Source: Clavelina lepadiformis (lineage: Eukaryota > Chordata > Ascidiacea > Aplousobranchia > Clavelinidae). Taken from it: DNA of 64,000 bases. The notes below the pieces were generated by a model, which was not told the origin of the DNA, ran no database searches, and saw nothing but the letters and a program-made list of their open reading frames with translations. A program made the position numbers and the translations under genes. The stretch covers positions 1,798,001 to 1,862,000 of the forward strand of contig NC_135244.1 in assembly GCF_947623445.1 (NCBI RefSeq). Direction: 5' to 3'. Shown in pieces: positions 1 through 25,434 of this stretch (its first letter is position 1; each line of letters opens with the position of its first letter).

Positions 1-1099
1 GAATGAGAACTCATATCATCGATGCAGAAGTAAAACAAGTTATCAACCATCAATCGTCCTCACTCATATTCTAACAATTACCGCCAGTGTACGCGGTCTT
101 TATGACAGATGAGTTTGTTGTGTAATACTTCACACGAGTAATGCACAAACGAATTAAAATTTGTCGTAAGACGTTTAGTATGTTGACAGTATACTGTGTA
201 TATATGTCAAAGCAGTTTTTTCTGTGTATATTTACTTATGTATGTTGTTTGTATATTTTACTGTGTTTGTGTGCAGTATGTTTGCTGTATGTGTACATTT
301 ACGGTAGGCCTATATGTATGTCAAAGCAGATTTTTAAAAAAAATTCACTTGAAATTTTAATTAAAAGCAAAAGGAATTCATCTGCTACCTACCTAAGCGA
401 AATCCTTACAATCCAATGCCCGGAACGCTTGCAATTTTAAAAAGAGTCAAAGTGGGGCAACAATTTGTTAAGAATAGTCGATCGAAAAATCGTTACCACT
501 TAGACCGTAATCCAGAAAAGGCCTTTTCGGGCAATACGATTAAAAAAACTAATAAAAATGTCTGACAATCCGAACTTGCACAAAAGTTAGCTCGGTATGC
601 AGGGTTTGATCGATGAGAATTCATCGCCGGTTTTAAGAAACTGTTAGTGTTCTAAGATTTTCCTCAGTCCGAAGATAAAGATCCCTTCCAACTTCCAATC
701 TTGATTGTTGCCAATTTAAGAGAATCTTAGGGAAACACATTTTTTGATTTCAGCCTTTAAGCCCTTTCAGCTTTTTCATGATTTTCGTGTCTCCTGTGAA
801 CTGGGCTATTGGAAAGTTTGCTTTCGGACGTTTGAGTGCGCCAGATAAATGCCTGTTACCGTTTTACAAATTTTTTCAACTTCGGTATACGTACGCCAAT
901 GAAATAATCATTTTGTCACATGTATTAGGCTATAAGTCGACATGAGTTGTGTCAAGTTCGCTGTAAAATGATAAGTGTTGTGTGTGTTTCGACCCAGTTT
1001 TCGACCTAGGTTGTAGGCCTATATTGTAAGTATTTTGTTGGCGTAATGCCATATTTGGCTTTGCATTTATTGGCCGTATTGAAACTAAACTTTTCAATA

Positions 1100-1340
1100 G
1101 GCCATATAGTGGAAAGTGTGGCACCTGCACGCACAAGGTTTATCAACGACAACGTGTACGCCAAAAGTTCTTTATTTCCATGCCGATTTATACTAAATAA
1201 ACAATAATAAACTGGTTGTTTGAACCAAATTTATAATAAAGAAACAAAGAATTAAGCCTGTAGTGCACACCATCACGTCAAGCTCTGCGTCTTTGCGTGC
1301 ACGATTTCTTGTGAAGCTCCTTTCCATTGAGGCCAATAAG
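1100..1340. repeat. Dispersed repeat, copy a
   Basis: The stretch contains GTGTGGCACCTGCACGCA, then a segment running 'ctggttgtttgaacc...tttataataaa', then 'ctttgcgtgcacgattt'. The same order of words, diverged, recurs at 20570-20790 and, for the second half, at 1965-2105. It looks like an old non-autonomous interspersed repeat; ends and target duplication are not resolved. Confidence 0.5.
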
Positions 1341-1964
1341 GGAGTGTGGCCGTTTTAAGCAAGATCTTATTTGCGCCAAACCAATTAATATAACAAGTGC
1401 TGGTGCACAAAGATGCTCAGATGCAATGGAAGTGCTTAGTTAGGTACAATTACACAGTTTGACCAATTAAATCTCTAAATCAATGAAAACTTCAGAGTGC
1501 AAAAGTTCTGTTCAAGTTATTAGGTGCAAAGTTATGCTGCTTATGGAAAACAGTATTGACAGATTGAGTGTGCCTGTGCTATGCCAAACTCTGCAGTCGA
1601 GGCTGTTGGCATAAACTGTTTCTGCAGCTGTCCAGACTGCAAAGTATGATAGTTTTCATTAAAATCTTGGGGTTGCAGAAGCAAAGTCGCTTAATAAAAC
1701 AAAACCTGTTAGATTGCAGGCATACATGAAACTTTATGAGGCTATGCGCCACTGGTGCATAAGTAGCCTATGTGGCTCGAGGTCGTAACTGTTGTTGATA
1801 ATCAGGCTGCCTCTGGCAAGAATGTGCTGTTGCTGCACACTTACCTCACCAATTTTCAGTGTTATCACCATCATAACCTTCTCCCCCAAATTCATCAAAA
1901 CGTTAACTTTTAATGTAAATAAATGGTAAGAATTCTTTGTTGCCAGAGGATTTATGATAACAAA

Positions 1965-2105
1965 GAAAACTTGGTTGCTTGAACGCAAATTTATTATAAA
2001 TAAACCAAAAACTGAGGCTTCAGTTCATCACACCAAAAGTTGCTTATTTGTACGCACGAGTTCTCATCAAAAACATTCCAGTCAGGTGCCTTGTTGACAC
2101 TTAAT
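1965..2105. repeat. Dispersed repeat, copy b (partial)
   Basis: This matches the second half of copy a: 'aacttggttgcttgaacgc', 'atttattataaataaacc' and 'tttgtacgcacgagttctc' appear in the same order. It is too diverged to define ends. Confidence 0.45.
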
Positions 2106-2556
2106 GTTGGTTACGATTAATTTTTATTCTGCTTTGAAAAAAGCAAGTGGTGGAAAGTCACTAAACATGTAAGAATAGATAGCACACATATATATAACAT
2201 ACACTCTACAAATAGAAAAAATCGTTTTATAGGAAATATGCATTCACTACAAGCAGTGGATACCAACGACCTGGAGCGCGAATTTAAGCTGACATGTTCG
2301 CACACCACCAGGGCAAATGACAGTGCAATCATTTCAAAGCGTAACTCGATAGCTTATGCAAGTCCAGGTGCTTATTTTGACAGTTTAGAAATTCCTTTTC
2401 ATGAATCAAAATCAATCTAACCCCAGTTACTGCCAATGGAGTTTTTTAGTAGTTGTTGTTTTGTTACCGTTTGTAGGTTACTAGGTCATTTATGAGTCTT
2501 TAGAATAAGCAAGTGGTTTCGGAATACTTTGCATCGACTGACTGCTGTGGCCTGGC

Positions 2557-17471
<14,915 letters not shown>

Positions 17472-17721
17472 TCGTTGAACACTTGCCAACTTCTTAAGAT
17501 ATTTCAAACAAACCGCTTTGCTGCTTGTCAACGTTGTGCGTCATAAAACATTGTACAAATGTCTCTTTCAATTGTATGCAGTCTGGGATATTGTGCTTTG
17601 CACGAGGATAGCGCCATTTATTATAATGCTACGTCACTACCGGCTTCTAACCTCTATCTAGTTTGGATTTGCGTAAACTCATATTTGAGTGACAGCATCA
17701 ATCTGCATGTTTGTCTTTGTC

Positions 17722-17727
17722 AATAAA
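17722..17727 (+). terminator. Polyadenylation signal AATAAA for SMARCA4
   Basis: Canonical AATAAA about 250 bases after the SMARCA4 stop codon, followed by a GT-rich stretch. It is the first such hexamer downstream. Confidence 0.6.
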
Positions 17728-19814
17728 GTATGTACTGGTCAGTGCGTCGTTAGTTATCTATTTTACGTTGAACAGGGTAAATTATTTTGATTAACATAAC
17801 TTCGGAATGGCGTAAGTATCATTCTGGAACGTAGACCGAATCTGCAACTAACAGCTCTATTTCGTCATTGAAGTAGGATCCGTCAATACACCAGAAGGCG
17901 TGTTTCTTCGTTTTTGCTTGGGTGCGTGATATACGTTTCACCTATTAACGCATCACACATACAGAGAACAAATAGATATTTACAGATAAGTTTATGACGT
18001 GTTTAGGTCTGTGCTTGGTCGTGTTGCTAGTTGCTGCTTGTGGTTTTTGTTCCTGCTTAAGCGTAGTAGGAAGAATGAATGTGGCATTTTCTTCATGGGG
18101 TGACCTAGTCCTCAGCGAGTCTAGTATACAAGTGCGCAATTACAGGATGCCTTTGTATGCCAGGCCCCAGCTTCTCAAATTGTGACGTCTTCTGTTTGTG
18201 TACAATACCCTCCTCGGCTTGTGGGCTAAGCCGCTTTTAGCTTTACTGCTGCAAAGTCTAAAATTAATACATGCTTGCCAAGCCTGGTAACGTCACAAAC
18301 GTGCATTGTAAGTGCTTGCCGGCAAATCGCTGGTTGCAGCAATTCCAACATTTACCAATTTTTATCACCAAAAGAACCTTTCTGTTATATTCTGATAACG
18401 CCTGTTTCACGTCTACCATGGAAATGACGTCAGACTTGATTTGTGGTTTTATTGCACAGACCTTAACCTTGTTTTGCAAGCGTAGGCTACCGGTACTTTG
18501 ATGCATCGCTCTGCCATAAAAAGGTATTAAACCTAAATGATTTTATGACCTTATTTTGTAACATTTAAATAGCGATTGCATAAGACAATCTGATTCTGAA
18601 TTTAGAAACAACGTCTTAAATTTAACAATCAATGAGCAAGTTTTTGAACGAAGACTTTATCCTCATTGGCTAACAGCAAACATCGCAATCTAATCACGCT
18701 TTTATTAGCCTACACTATTTTCTGCGAGTAATTTATAATTTTTATATCCAGCAAAACATTTATTTGTTTCTTTATGTTCACGCACCTGCATATAGGCTAA
18801 AACCCGTGTAAAAAATAACAAAACAGACCTCAGCTTTGGGAATGGAGCCCGGGCGTCTAGGAAATGGCAAAACATGTGTCTAATGGAAGTTGTTCATAGG
18901 GTAGTTAAGTGTCTATAAAGTATGCATAGATTGTTTTGGAAAACATAGCCTATGTGGCATGGTAGGGAAAAATAGATTATATGCGAGTGTCTATGGGTCG
19001 GTTACCAAATGTCTCCCAGAAATTCGTAGAACGTTTTGTGAAGAAAATGTTAGAAAATAGACTTTATTTGAGATGTTGCTGTTATTTCTTGCAAGTTATA
19101 AGCTCGGCAATGATTTCTTGCTGTCCAAGCATTGGTTATAGAGCTTCTCGTGGTGGAAGTTTCAATGGACACACACACACACACTGCATCGGTTGAAAAA
19201 CACTGCATCACCTACAACAGTATGACTTGCAAAACGACAAAGTCAAAATTTGTCAAAATTTTGCATAAGCCGTTTAAATTTCGGAAAAAATCTACAGCAA
19301 TTTACTTTCGTTTGGTAAATCATGTAAAGTTATAAACAAACGTTAATTAATGTCTAAGCCTTAAGGGCTTCAAAATGTAAAATTAAAGTACTTCTTTCTC
19401 TTTGCATTTTGTGTTGTTCTTTTGTTGAACTATAGACTGATGATAGAATACCTACTAATAACTAGTGTTACTTTAATAACTCGTACTAATAATAATAAAA
19501 ACAAGTACTAATCTTGTTTTTGGATTTCTATATCTGAACACCAACACTTAAAACCATAGACATAATAATAAAGCATTTATGTTTTCAATAATTTTAGTTA
19601 CTGAGAAAAATAGTTGACAACTTCACTATTTATGAGTGTAATTTTGTTAGTTTTAGATGCATTCTAGGCTACACCATTCTAGAGGTTGTAAATTCAAAAT
19701 CATACTATTACTGTATGTCTGCGTATGTAGCCTATGGGCCAGTACCCATAGCGTATACTGCTATAGGCTGCCGCTTTTTCATCTGAAAAAAATCGTACGT
19801 TCGATTGGTTCTGA

Positions 19815-20330
19815 GCTATTTTTACAGTTAGTTGTTAATCCAACTCCAACTTAAGTATTTTAACAAAGTAACCTAACCTTAAAATACCTTCTAATCTAAA
19901 TCTAACTTCAATTAAACCTTAAATATATTAAATCGACTTTTTGCATCAAAGCCTTAGCCTATAGGTACCAATTCGTCTAACCGCATATCTTTAACAACGG
20001 GCAGGGTGACCTACACTTTCAGGGAAATAGGCTAGTCACTTGGTAGCGTATATGCGCGGGTGACGCTGAATCACCGGTTACCCATGCTCACTAATCATTG
20101 AGACATTGACAGTATTTTAGTGTATTACTTCCTGCCTAGAACAGCCTACATTGCATTTAGGCAGCCACTATTTCACTGGAAATAAGTACCGGTACGTTTA
20201 AAGCAATTTTTCACAGTTCCTTGTTAACCTAACTTGAATTTTATAACATAGTAACCTAAATCTAACTCCAATAGAACCTTCATTAGCTAAAACCAACTTT
20301 TGCCTAGTGCTTCTCTTAACCTAACCGTCT
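19815..20330. repeat. Pair of diverged direct repeats
   Basis: Segments at about 19815-19980 and 20205-20330 share an ordered series of words: an 'attttt(c)acagtt' start, 'gttaa(c/t)c', 'aaagtaacctaa', 'aatctaactcc/ttc' and 'aaaccttc/aaacctt'. They are probably two copies of one old interspersed repeat. Confidence 0.4.
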
Positions 20331-20569
20331 ATCTCAACACACTGCGTGACACACATATTGTGGAATAATCACTCTGGTGCATTTATTACAAATCAGATGT
20401 GACTTATCAAAAAATCCTATAGGTTATAACTTATAGTATACTCATTGTCATTGAGAGGTTATTCCTGTATTCACTCTTGGATCGCTCGAATAAAGTTTTC
20501 ACAACGGAAAGAACGTCACGGACCAAAATAGTTTAAGAAGCCGGGCTGAAAATGTATGCCAAGCCACAG

Positions 20570-20790
20570 TGAAAAGTGTGGTACCTGCACGCAGAAGATT
20601 TGTCAACATGCATGCCAAACTTATATATCTTCAAGCCGTATTAGCATAGGCTATAGTAAACAAACAAGCTGATTGTTTAAACATCAATTTATAATGAATA
20701 AACAAAAAATTGTGGATTAAGTGCCACAATTCGCCAAAGTTTGAGCATCTTTGCGCACTTGATTTCTCTTCAAAAACTCCCATTTTTCAG
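20570..20790. repeat. Dispersed repeat, copy c
   Basis: This contains GTGTGGTACCTGCACGCAG, 'ctgattgtttaaacatcaa', 'tttataatgaataaac' and 'tttgcgcacttgatttctc' in the same order as copy a near 1100-1340. It lies shortly upstream of ARL5. Confidence 0.5.
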
Positions 20791-21135
20791 TAGCGATGTC
20801 AGGAGCATCCACCAAGCTAAACTCGTTCCCCTTACTACTGATATAATCAGGATGTGTTTGATCAAATCTGGTTGTTTTAAAAAAGAATCTGTACAATTTT
20901 TAAACTTGATTTGTTGTTGGTATTTTTACAGAGCTATGAATCTATTGGAAAACGATTGATTTATTATTCGTTAACCATACACCAACTATAAACAAAGCTG
21001 GGTTTCAGAGCTGATCAAACACTGGGGTAAAAGTAGCTTATTACCATCCTAGTTTGTACCAGTTTGCTTGGTACTCAAGAGCCAACCACTGCAAAGTGGT
21101 GGTCACGGCTGCTTTGCCAGCTCTACATACTTGTT

Positions 21136-23294
21136 ATGGGGGTGTTGTTTTCAAAGCTGATGCGACTGTTCAGCAATGCAGGTGTGTGAACTCGCTTTTT
21201 ATAAACAGAAATTTTTCTTTGTCTGTCATATTTGGTGTACAGACCCTTAATCACGCAACATTTAATCACGCGACACTTAATCACCGACACATTATCACTT
21301 GGACAGTTAATCACACATTTACAGTATCGAAATTTGCAAGTTTACACATGGGAAATGTTAGGGTTAGGTTAGTAAGTGATTATGTGTCGCCTGATTAAAT
21401 GTCCAAGTGATTAAGTGTCACCAAACCGTCATATTTAGTTTATTTTGGGTTACATAATTTCAAGCTTAAATCAACAGTTTGTTGCTGTCTTTGTTGCAGA
21501 GCACAAGGTGATCATTGTCGGACTTGATAATGCTGGGAAGACAACCATTTTATATCAGTTGTAAGATACATTTGTTGGCGAGAAGTTTTGTTAAATAATT
21601 AATTTAATCGGACATTCATTGCATTTAGTTTTGCTTCTTAGCTTTGTAGCCATTTGCATCATAATTAAGCTACTTAGACTGAATACCTGTATTTGGGTAA
21701 AAATTTTATAAATCTGTATGAAGACCACTTAAATTTTTTATTTGCTTACCATATTACTTTCATTATAAATGTAGGCAGCTGTCCTCAGTTTCATAATAAC
21801 TTATCATTCTAAATAATTCTCTACTATTATTCACTTAAGACATGTACAATGTTCAAATAGTTTAGCTTTTAGTTCATTTCTATTTTTAAATGCTTTTACA
21901 AGTTTAATGGATGAAGTCGTCCACACATCGCCAACAATTGGCAGCAATGTTGAAGAGATTGTTTGCAAGAAATCTCGCTTTGTAATGTGGGATATTGGAG
22001 GTCAAGAATCGTTACGGTCCTCGTGGGCCACTTATTATGCAAACTCAGATGTACGGTTTAGTTTCCAATATTATGGCATACTGCAAACCAAAATTCTAAA
22101 TTAATTTTGCTAAATGGTATTGTGAGATTTAGATAATCTCAAATCGCAACAAGCATGATCAATCGTTTCTTAAGCCTAAACCTATAAAATAACTGAATTT
22201 GGCAAAAAGTGGTGTATCTATTTATCGTTTAACAGAAAAAATATGATTAGGAACGAACTGTTTTTCACTAAAGGTGATTCATCAAAAGAAGTCATTTTTC
22301 AACATGAGAGTGTATGTTTCTTAAGAAAACAAATTATTAAGCGATTATGTTATGTTGCAATCCTTTTAGACTAACATGTTGATGATATACTGTACTTTCA
22401 TGTGACACTAAGCTGGTGTCTAATACACCTTTGCAATGCAATTGGCACTAACACTAAAAGATTCGGGTTTGTGTCGGGAGTCTTGACATTTTTGTAAATT
22501 TGATCCAAACAATTTTGTTGTTGTTGTTGAACAGTCTTGGCACGTTCCCAAAACCTGTTGGTATTTGGACAAATTTCTGACTTAAATGTTTTTATTATTT
22601 CAGTTCGTCATTCTTGTTGTGGATAGCACAGACAGAGAAAGACTTCACATTTCAAAAGAGGAATTATACACAATGCTGCAGCATGAAGTAGGTCTTGTAT
22701 TTTAAGCTTATATGTCTCCTATACATAATAATGCAAGTGTTACAGTTGCGTGCAACTCTAAGTGTGTAATTCTTACTTCGCACGCCGGCACTCAACATGA
22801 AAGACTGTTTTGCAGGATCTGAAGAGAGCTAAATTACTTGTATTTGCCAACAAACAAGATGTGAAAGGCAGAATGTCCGCAGCGGAGATATCGGAGCAAT
22901 TGAAACTTACCTCGCTTAAAGATCACACATGGCAGATCCAAGCATGCTGTGCACTCACTGGAGAAGGGTGAGTGCATACTCTCAGTCTTGTCAGTGGTAA
23001 AACAGATTTGAATAGTTAGAAATGGGGTAGGCGTCCTCAAATTTGTTGTTATTTAATTCTGGTATATGTCATGCAATCAAGTACATATATTCTTTTCCAT
23101 TAAATAGGCAACGTATTGTATATATTATAACACACACACATATATATATAGCCTACGACCCATAATAGTGAAAACTTGTACGAGCAAAAAGCAGTTGTTT
23201 TTTACTTCAACAAGTTGTCCATTACTTTTAATATTTTTTTGCTATCAGACTCCAGCAAGGCCTGGAATGGTTGATATCTCAGACTGGAAGATAG
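21136..23294 (+). CDS. ARL5: ARL5 family small GTPase, six exons
   Basis: ARL5 is an ARF-like GTPase of the trans-Golgi network; in other animals it recruits the GARP tethering complex for retrograde traffic. Exons: 21136-21181, 21500-21560, 21903-22050, 22604-22687, 22816-22967, 23249-23294. Phases join cleanly to give 178 residues, about the usual family length (roughly 179). The first exon encodes [15 protein letters not shown], with Gly2 available for N-myristoylation and an amphipathic helix. GTPase motifs are GLDNAGKT (P loop), WDIGGQE (switch II) and NKQD. The stretches [15 protein letters not shown] and [14 protein letters not shown] are typical of ARL5 rather than other ARLs. All residues needed for GTP binding are present. 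Intron 1 contains a miniature transposon. The assignment to A, B or C paralogue is not possible. Confidence 0.95.
21234..21427. mobile_element. Miniature inverted-repeat transposon with 9-bp target duplication, in ARL5 intron 1
   Basis: A 9-bp direct repeat GTCATATTT at 21225-21233 and 21428-21436 flanks a 194-bp element. Its ends are imperfectly inverted: GGTGTACAGACCCTTAATCAC on the left and the complement of 'GGTTTGGTGACACTTAATCAC' on the right, followed by further iterations of CACTTAATCA and GTCCAAGTGATTA. No coding capacity. A 9-bp duplication suits the Mutator-like group; this is inference. Confidence 0.75.
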
Positions 23295-25434
23295 CAAATG
23301 GCCTCAGTGTCGCACCCGGGCATGTTGGTATAGTTACGAGCGCTTCTCACTGCCTTCGTCAAAAATTGCTTCAAGTGCATCAAGAGTTCTTCTGTTGTTT
23401 GCAATGAACGAAGTTAAGTGGTCACAAGTGCAAAGCAATACGGGCACAATCTACTGATGCGTGGTGTATATGACCAACTGTAGCTAAGTACTGTCATTGT
23501 TCACTTTTTCATTTGAATTGATGTTGTCTCCTATATAAACATCATGTTCTTTGCATCTGCATGTTGTTATGAGCGTTGTTCTTTCGCTTGTAACTAAGTT
23601 GTAGGAATATTTCTGCCAGATCCACTTTTAGTGATCAGAAATTCCTGGTCCATTACTATTTTGATTAAGATTACATTAATTAAAAATTAACAAAAACAAT
23701 TAACTTTCGTGGATTTCCACTATTTTTATTTATTGTGGTTTTAGACTTTATATATTCAGCAATTCACATGCGTTTGGTTATTGCGTTAGAACAAAAACAT
23801 GTATTTAAATGACTTTCCTACAAAACGTTGGATTTAATTGGCCGAGAAACAAATACGCCTTTGATTCTTGCCAGAAAACAGCCATATTTTTGTTATTAAA
23901 ACGAATGATACATCTTCCACATCCAGGTATTCTGTGATACATTCCCATCAAGAAATTGAATTGCAAATGTGTAGGACTGTAGGGTGTGCAATTGTCAATT
24001 TATTTGTGTGTTGTATAGCATGGGTATCCCAAGTAAGTTGATGAATATCTATGCTAAGATGCTTCCAACCCAGGCCACTAATTTGACATAAAATCAAAAT
24101 ATATCTTCCTTCCTTGAGGTTTGTGTCTTTATACCACTTAAATATTAAAGAAATAGCAAATCATTGTTCAACATTGGATAACTACTGTGTGTTACATATC
24201 TATCATGTTTCACGTTGGAAATGTCGTGTGCCCTGGCCTATGTGTGTGGCAACTTTTGATTCAGACTGCGAAGTAACACGAATTATACTAGTTCTGGTGT
24301 GTCTTGAAGTTTGCTTTGCTAGCGTCACGTCTCAGTATTGTGTGATACTATACGGTTCGACATATTTGTTCGCCGCTTTTCGTACGTTATTGATTGCGCA
24401 ATACCTATGTTACCTATATTGTGTTATGGATGACTCGTCATTAAGTCTAGAAGATCTTTTACTTTTGCGTAGATGCAGTTTACTCTACATTATTTGATTT
24501 TGTCCGGTTTGTAAATTCCCACCCACGCCGCCTCTGCCAGCAAACCCTCTAAAGAAGTTCATAAAGTGTGTATAGTTACGTCATAATGTGTGCTGTGTCT
24601 GGTCAGTAACTTTTCTTCGTTTGTTTAGTTGGGCAAACTTTTTATCGATAATTTTTTTTCGTATTATGGCGATGACAGGCTTATTGGGCTGTCTCCGTCG
24701 ACAATGGGACCCATAGTGACGCGTCTTAGTGGATCTAGTGACTCTATTTAAACTACATTGACACCTAGACTTCCAAACTTGGAGTTTGATGCTATTATTA
24801 TAAGACATTGATGTAAGAAATAAGAATCAGGGCTTGGCAAAAAATATTTCTAATGGTTACACACTTTTCAAACGCAAAACATTTTCATAAATTGAAAGAG
24901 TGATTCGTACAAACCTCGGACTGAATTAACGCATCACGGTGGGAAGGACGCCAAGACACAAAACGCAGTGAATGTACAACGCCCTACGGCAACAAATTCG
25001 TAAAACAGCAGCTATAGGCTTACACACGAGAAAAAATCAATAACTTTCCACTGCGGACTAAAATATGAGCTCTAATTCTGGATTTAAGATTCAGAGATAT
25101 TCGGTAAAACTTTAGTACGTCATGCAGACCATTCGTAAAAATAGGCGGTTTGGTTAGAAAAATGGGTATAATTTACAAAAACTTGATTTCTGTAAGATTT
25201 ATTCCGGCGCAATAATGATGGCCAGAATAAAGCCTTTCTTGTAGGCCCATATGTTAATTCCTGTTGTAATATCATCAGCACCGTAAGTTATAATTCTGAC
25301 GCCATTTGCAATGGGTTCTAAATCAAAAAGCGGGAATTATCAGGCTGTTTGGCGTTACAGTCATGCAGTATTGTGCAATACAAAAACTGCATTAAAATGA
25401 TCACAACGGTTCGTGAAAACTTGGCGGGGAAAAT
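23295..25434. other. Intergenic region between ARL5 and the folate-receptor-like gene
   Basis: This is the 3' flank of ARL5 and the 3' flank of the convergent folate-receptor-like gene. It includes the reverse-strand AATAAA at 25198-25203 that probably serves the latter gene. The open frames at 24114-24497 and 24581-24808 lack ATG starts or recognisable motifs. Nothing else is seen. Confidence 0.55.
25198..25203 (-). terminator. Polyadenylation signal for the folate-receptor-like gene
   Basis: TTTATT on the plus strand reads AATAAA on the minus strand, about 230 bases past the stop codon of the folate-receptor-like gene. Confidence 0.5.

Larger units (their letters stand above)
1..2556. other. 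Non-coding region upstream of SMARCA4
   Basis: No open reading frame here has a convincing start, splice sites or family motif. The region holds two copies of a dispersed repeat, listed separately, near 1100-1340 and 1965-2105. The SMARCA4 promoter presumably lies in the last few hundred bases, but I see no clear TATA box or other named element. Confidence 0.6.
17472..21135. other. Intergenic region between SMARCA4 and ARL5
   Basis: AATAAA at 17722-17727 is a likely SMARCA4 polyadenylation signal. A pair of related segments (about 19815-19980 and 20205-20330) share the words TAACCTAA, 'aatctaactc' and 'aaaccaact(t)ttgc', and are probably old copies of one repeat. A short CA run lies near 19170. 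Copy c of the dispersed repeat lies at 20570-20790. No supported gene was found; small open frames at 17994 and 18264 have no corroboration. Confidence 0.6.

Noticed and set aside
141..440. 99-codon frame at the window start
   Set aside because: Low-complexity Cys/Tyr/Leu translation of T-rich DNA with no motif.
17994..18185. Short frame with a signal-peptide-like start
   Set aside because: An equally long antisense frame overlaps it, and there is no splice or family support; hydrophobic starts occur by chance in T-rich DNA.
18264..18506. 80-codon minus-strand frame with ATG
   Set aside because: Overlapped by a plus-strand frame of similar length and shows no domain pattern.
19170..19185. 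CA microsatellite, and the TA/CA run near 23130
   Set aside because: Short simple repeats without further structure.
24114..24497. 127-codon frame between ARL5 and the folate-receptor-like gene
   Set aside because: No ATG at the start and a composition typical of T-rich non-coding sequence.
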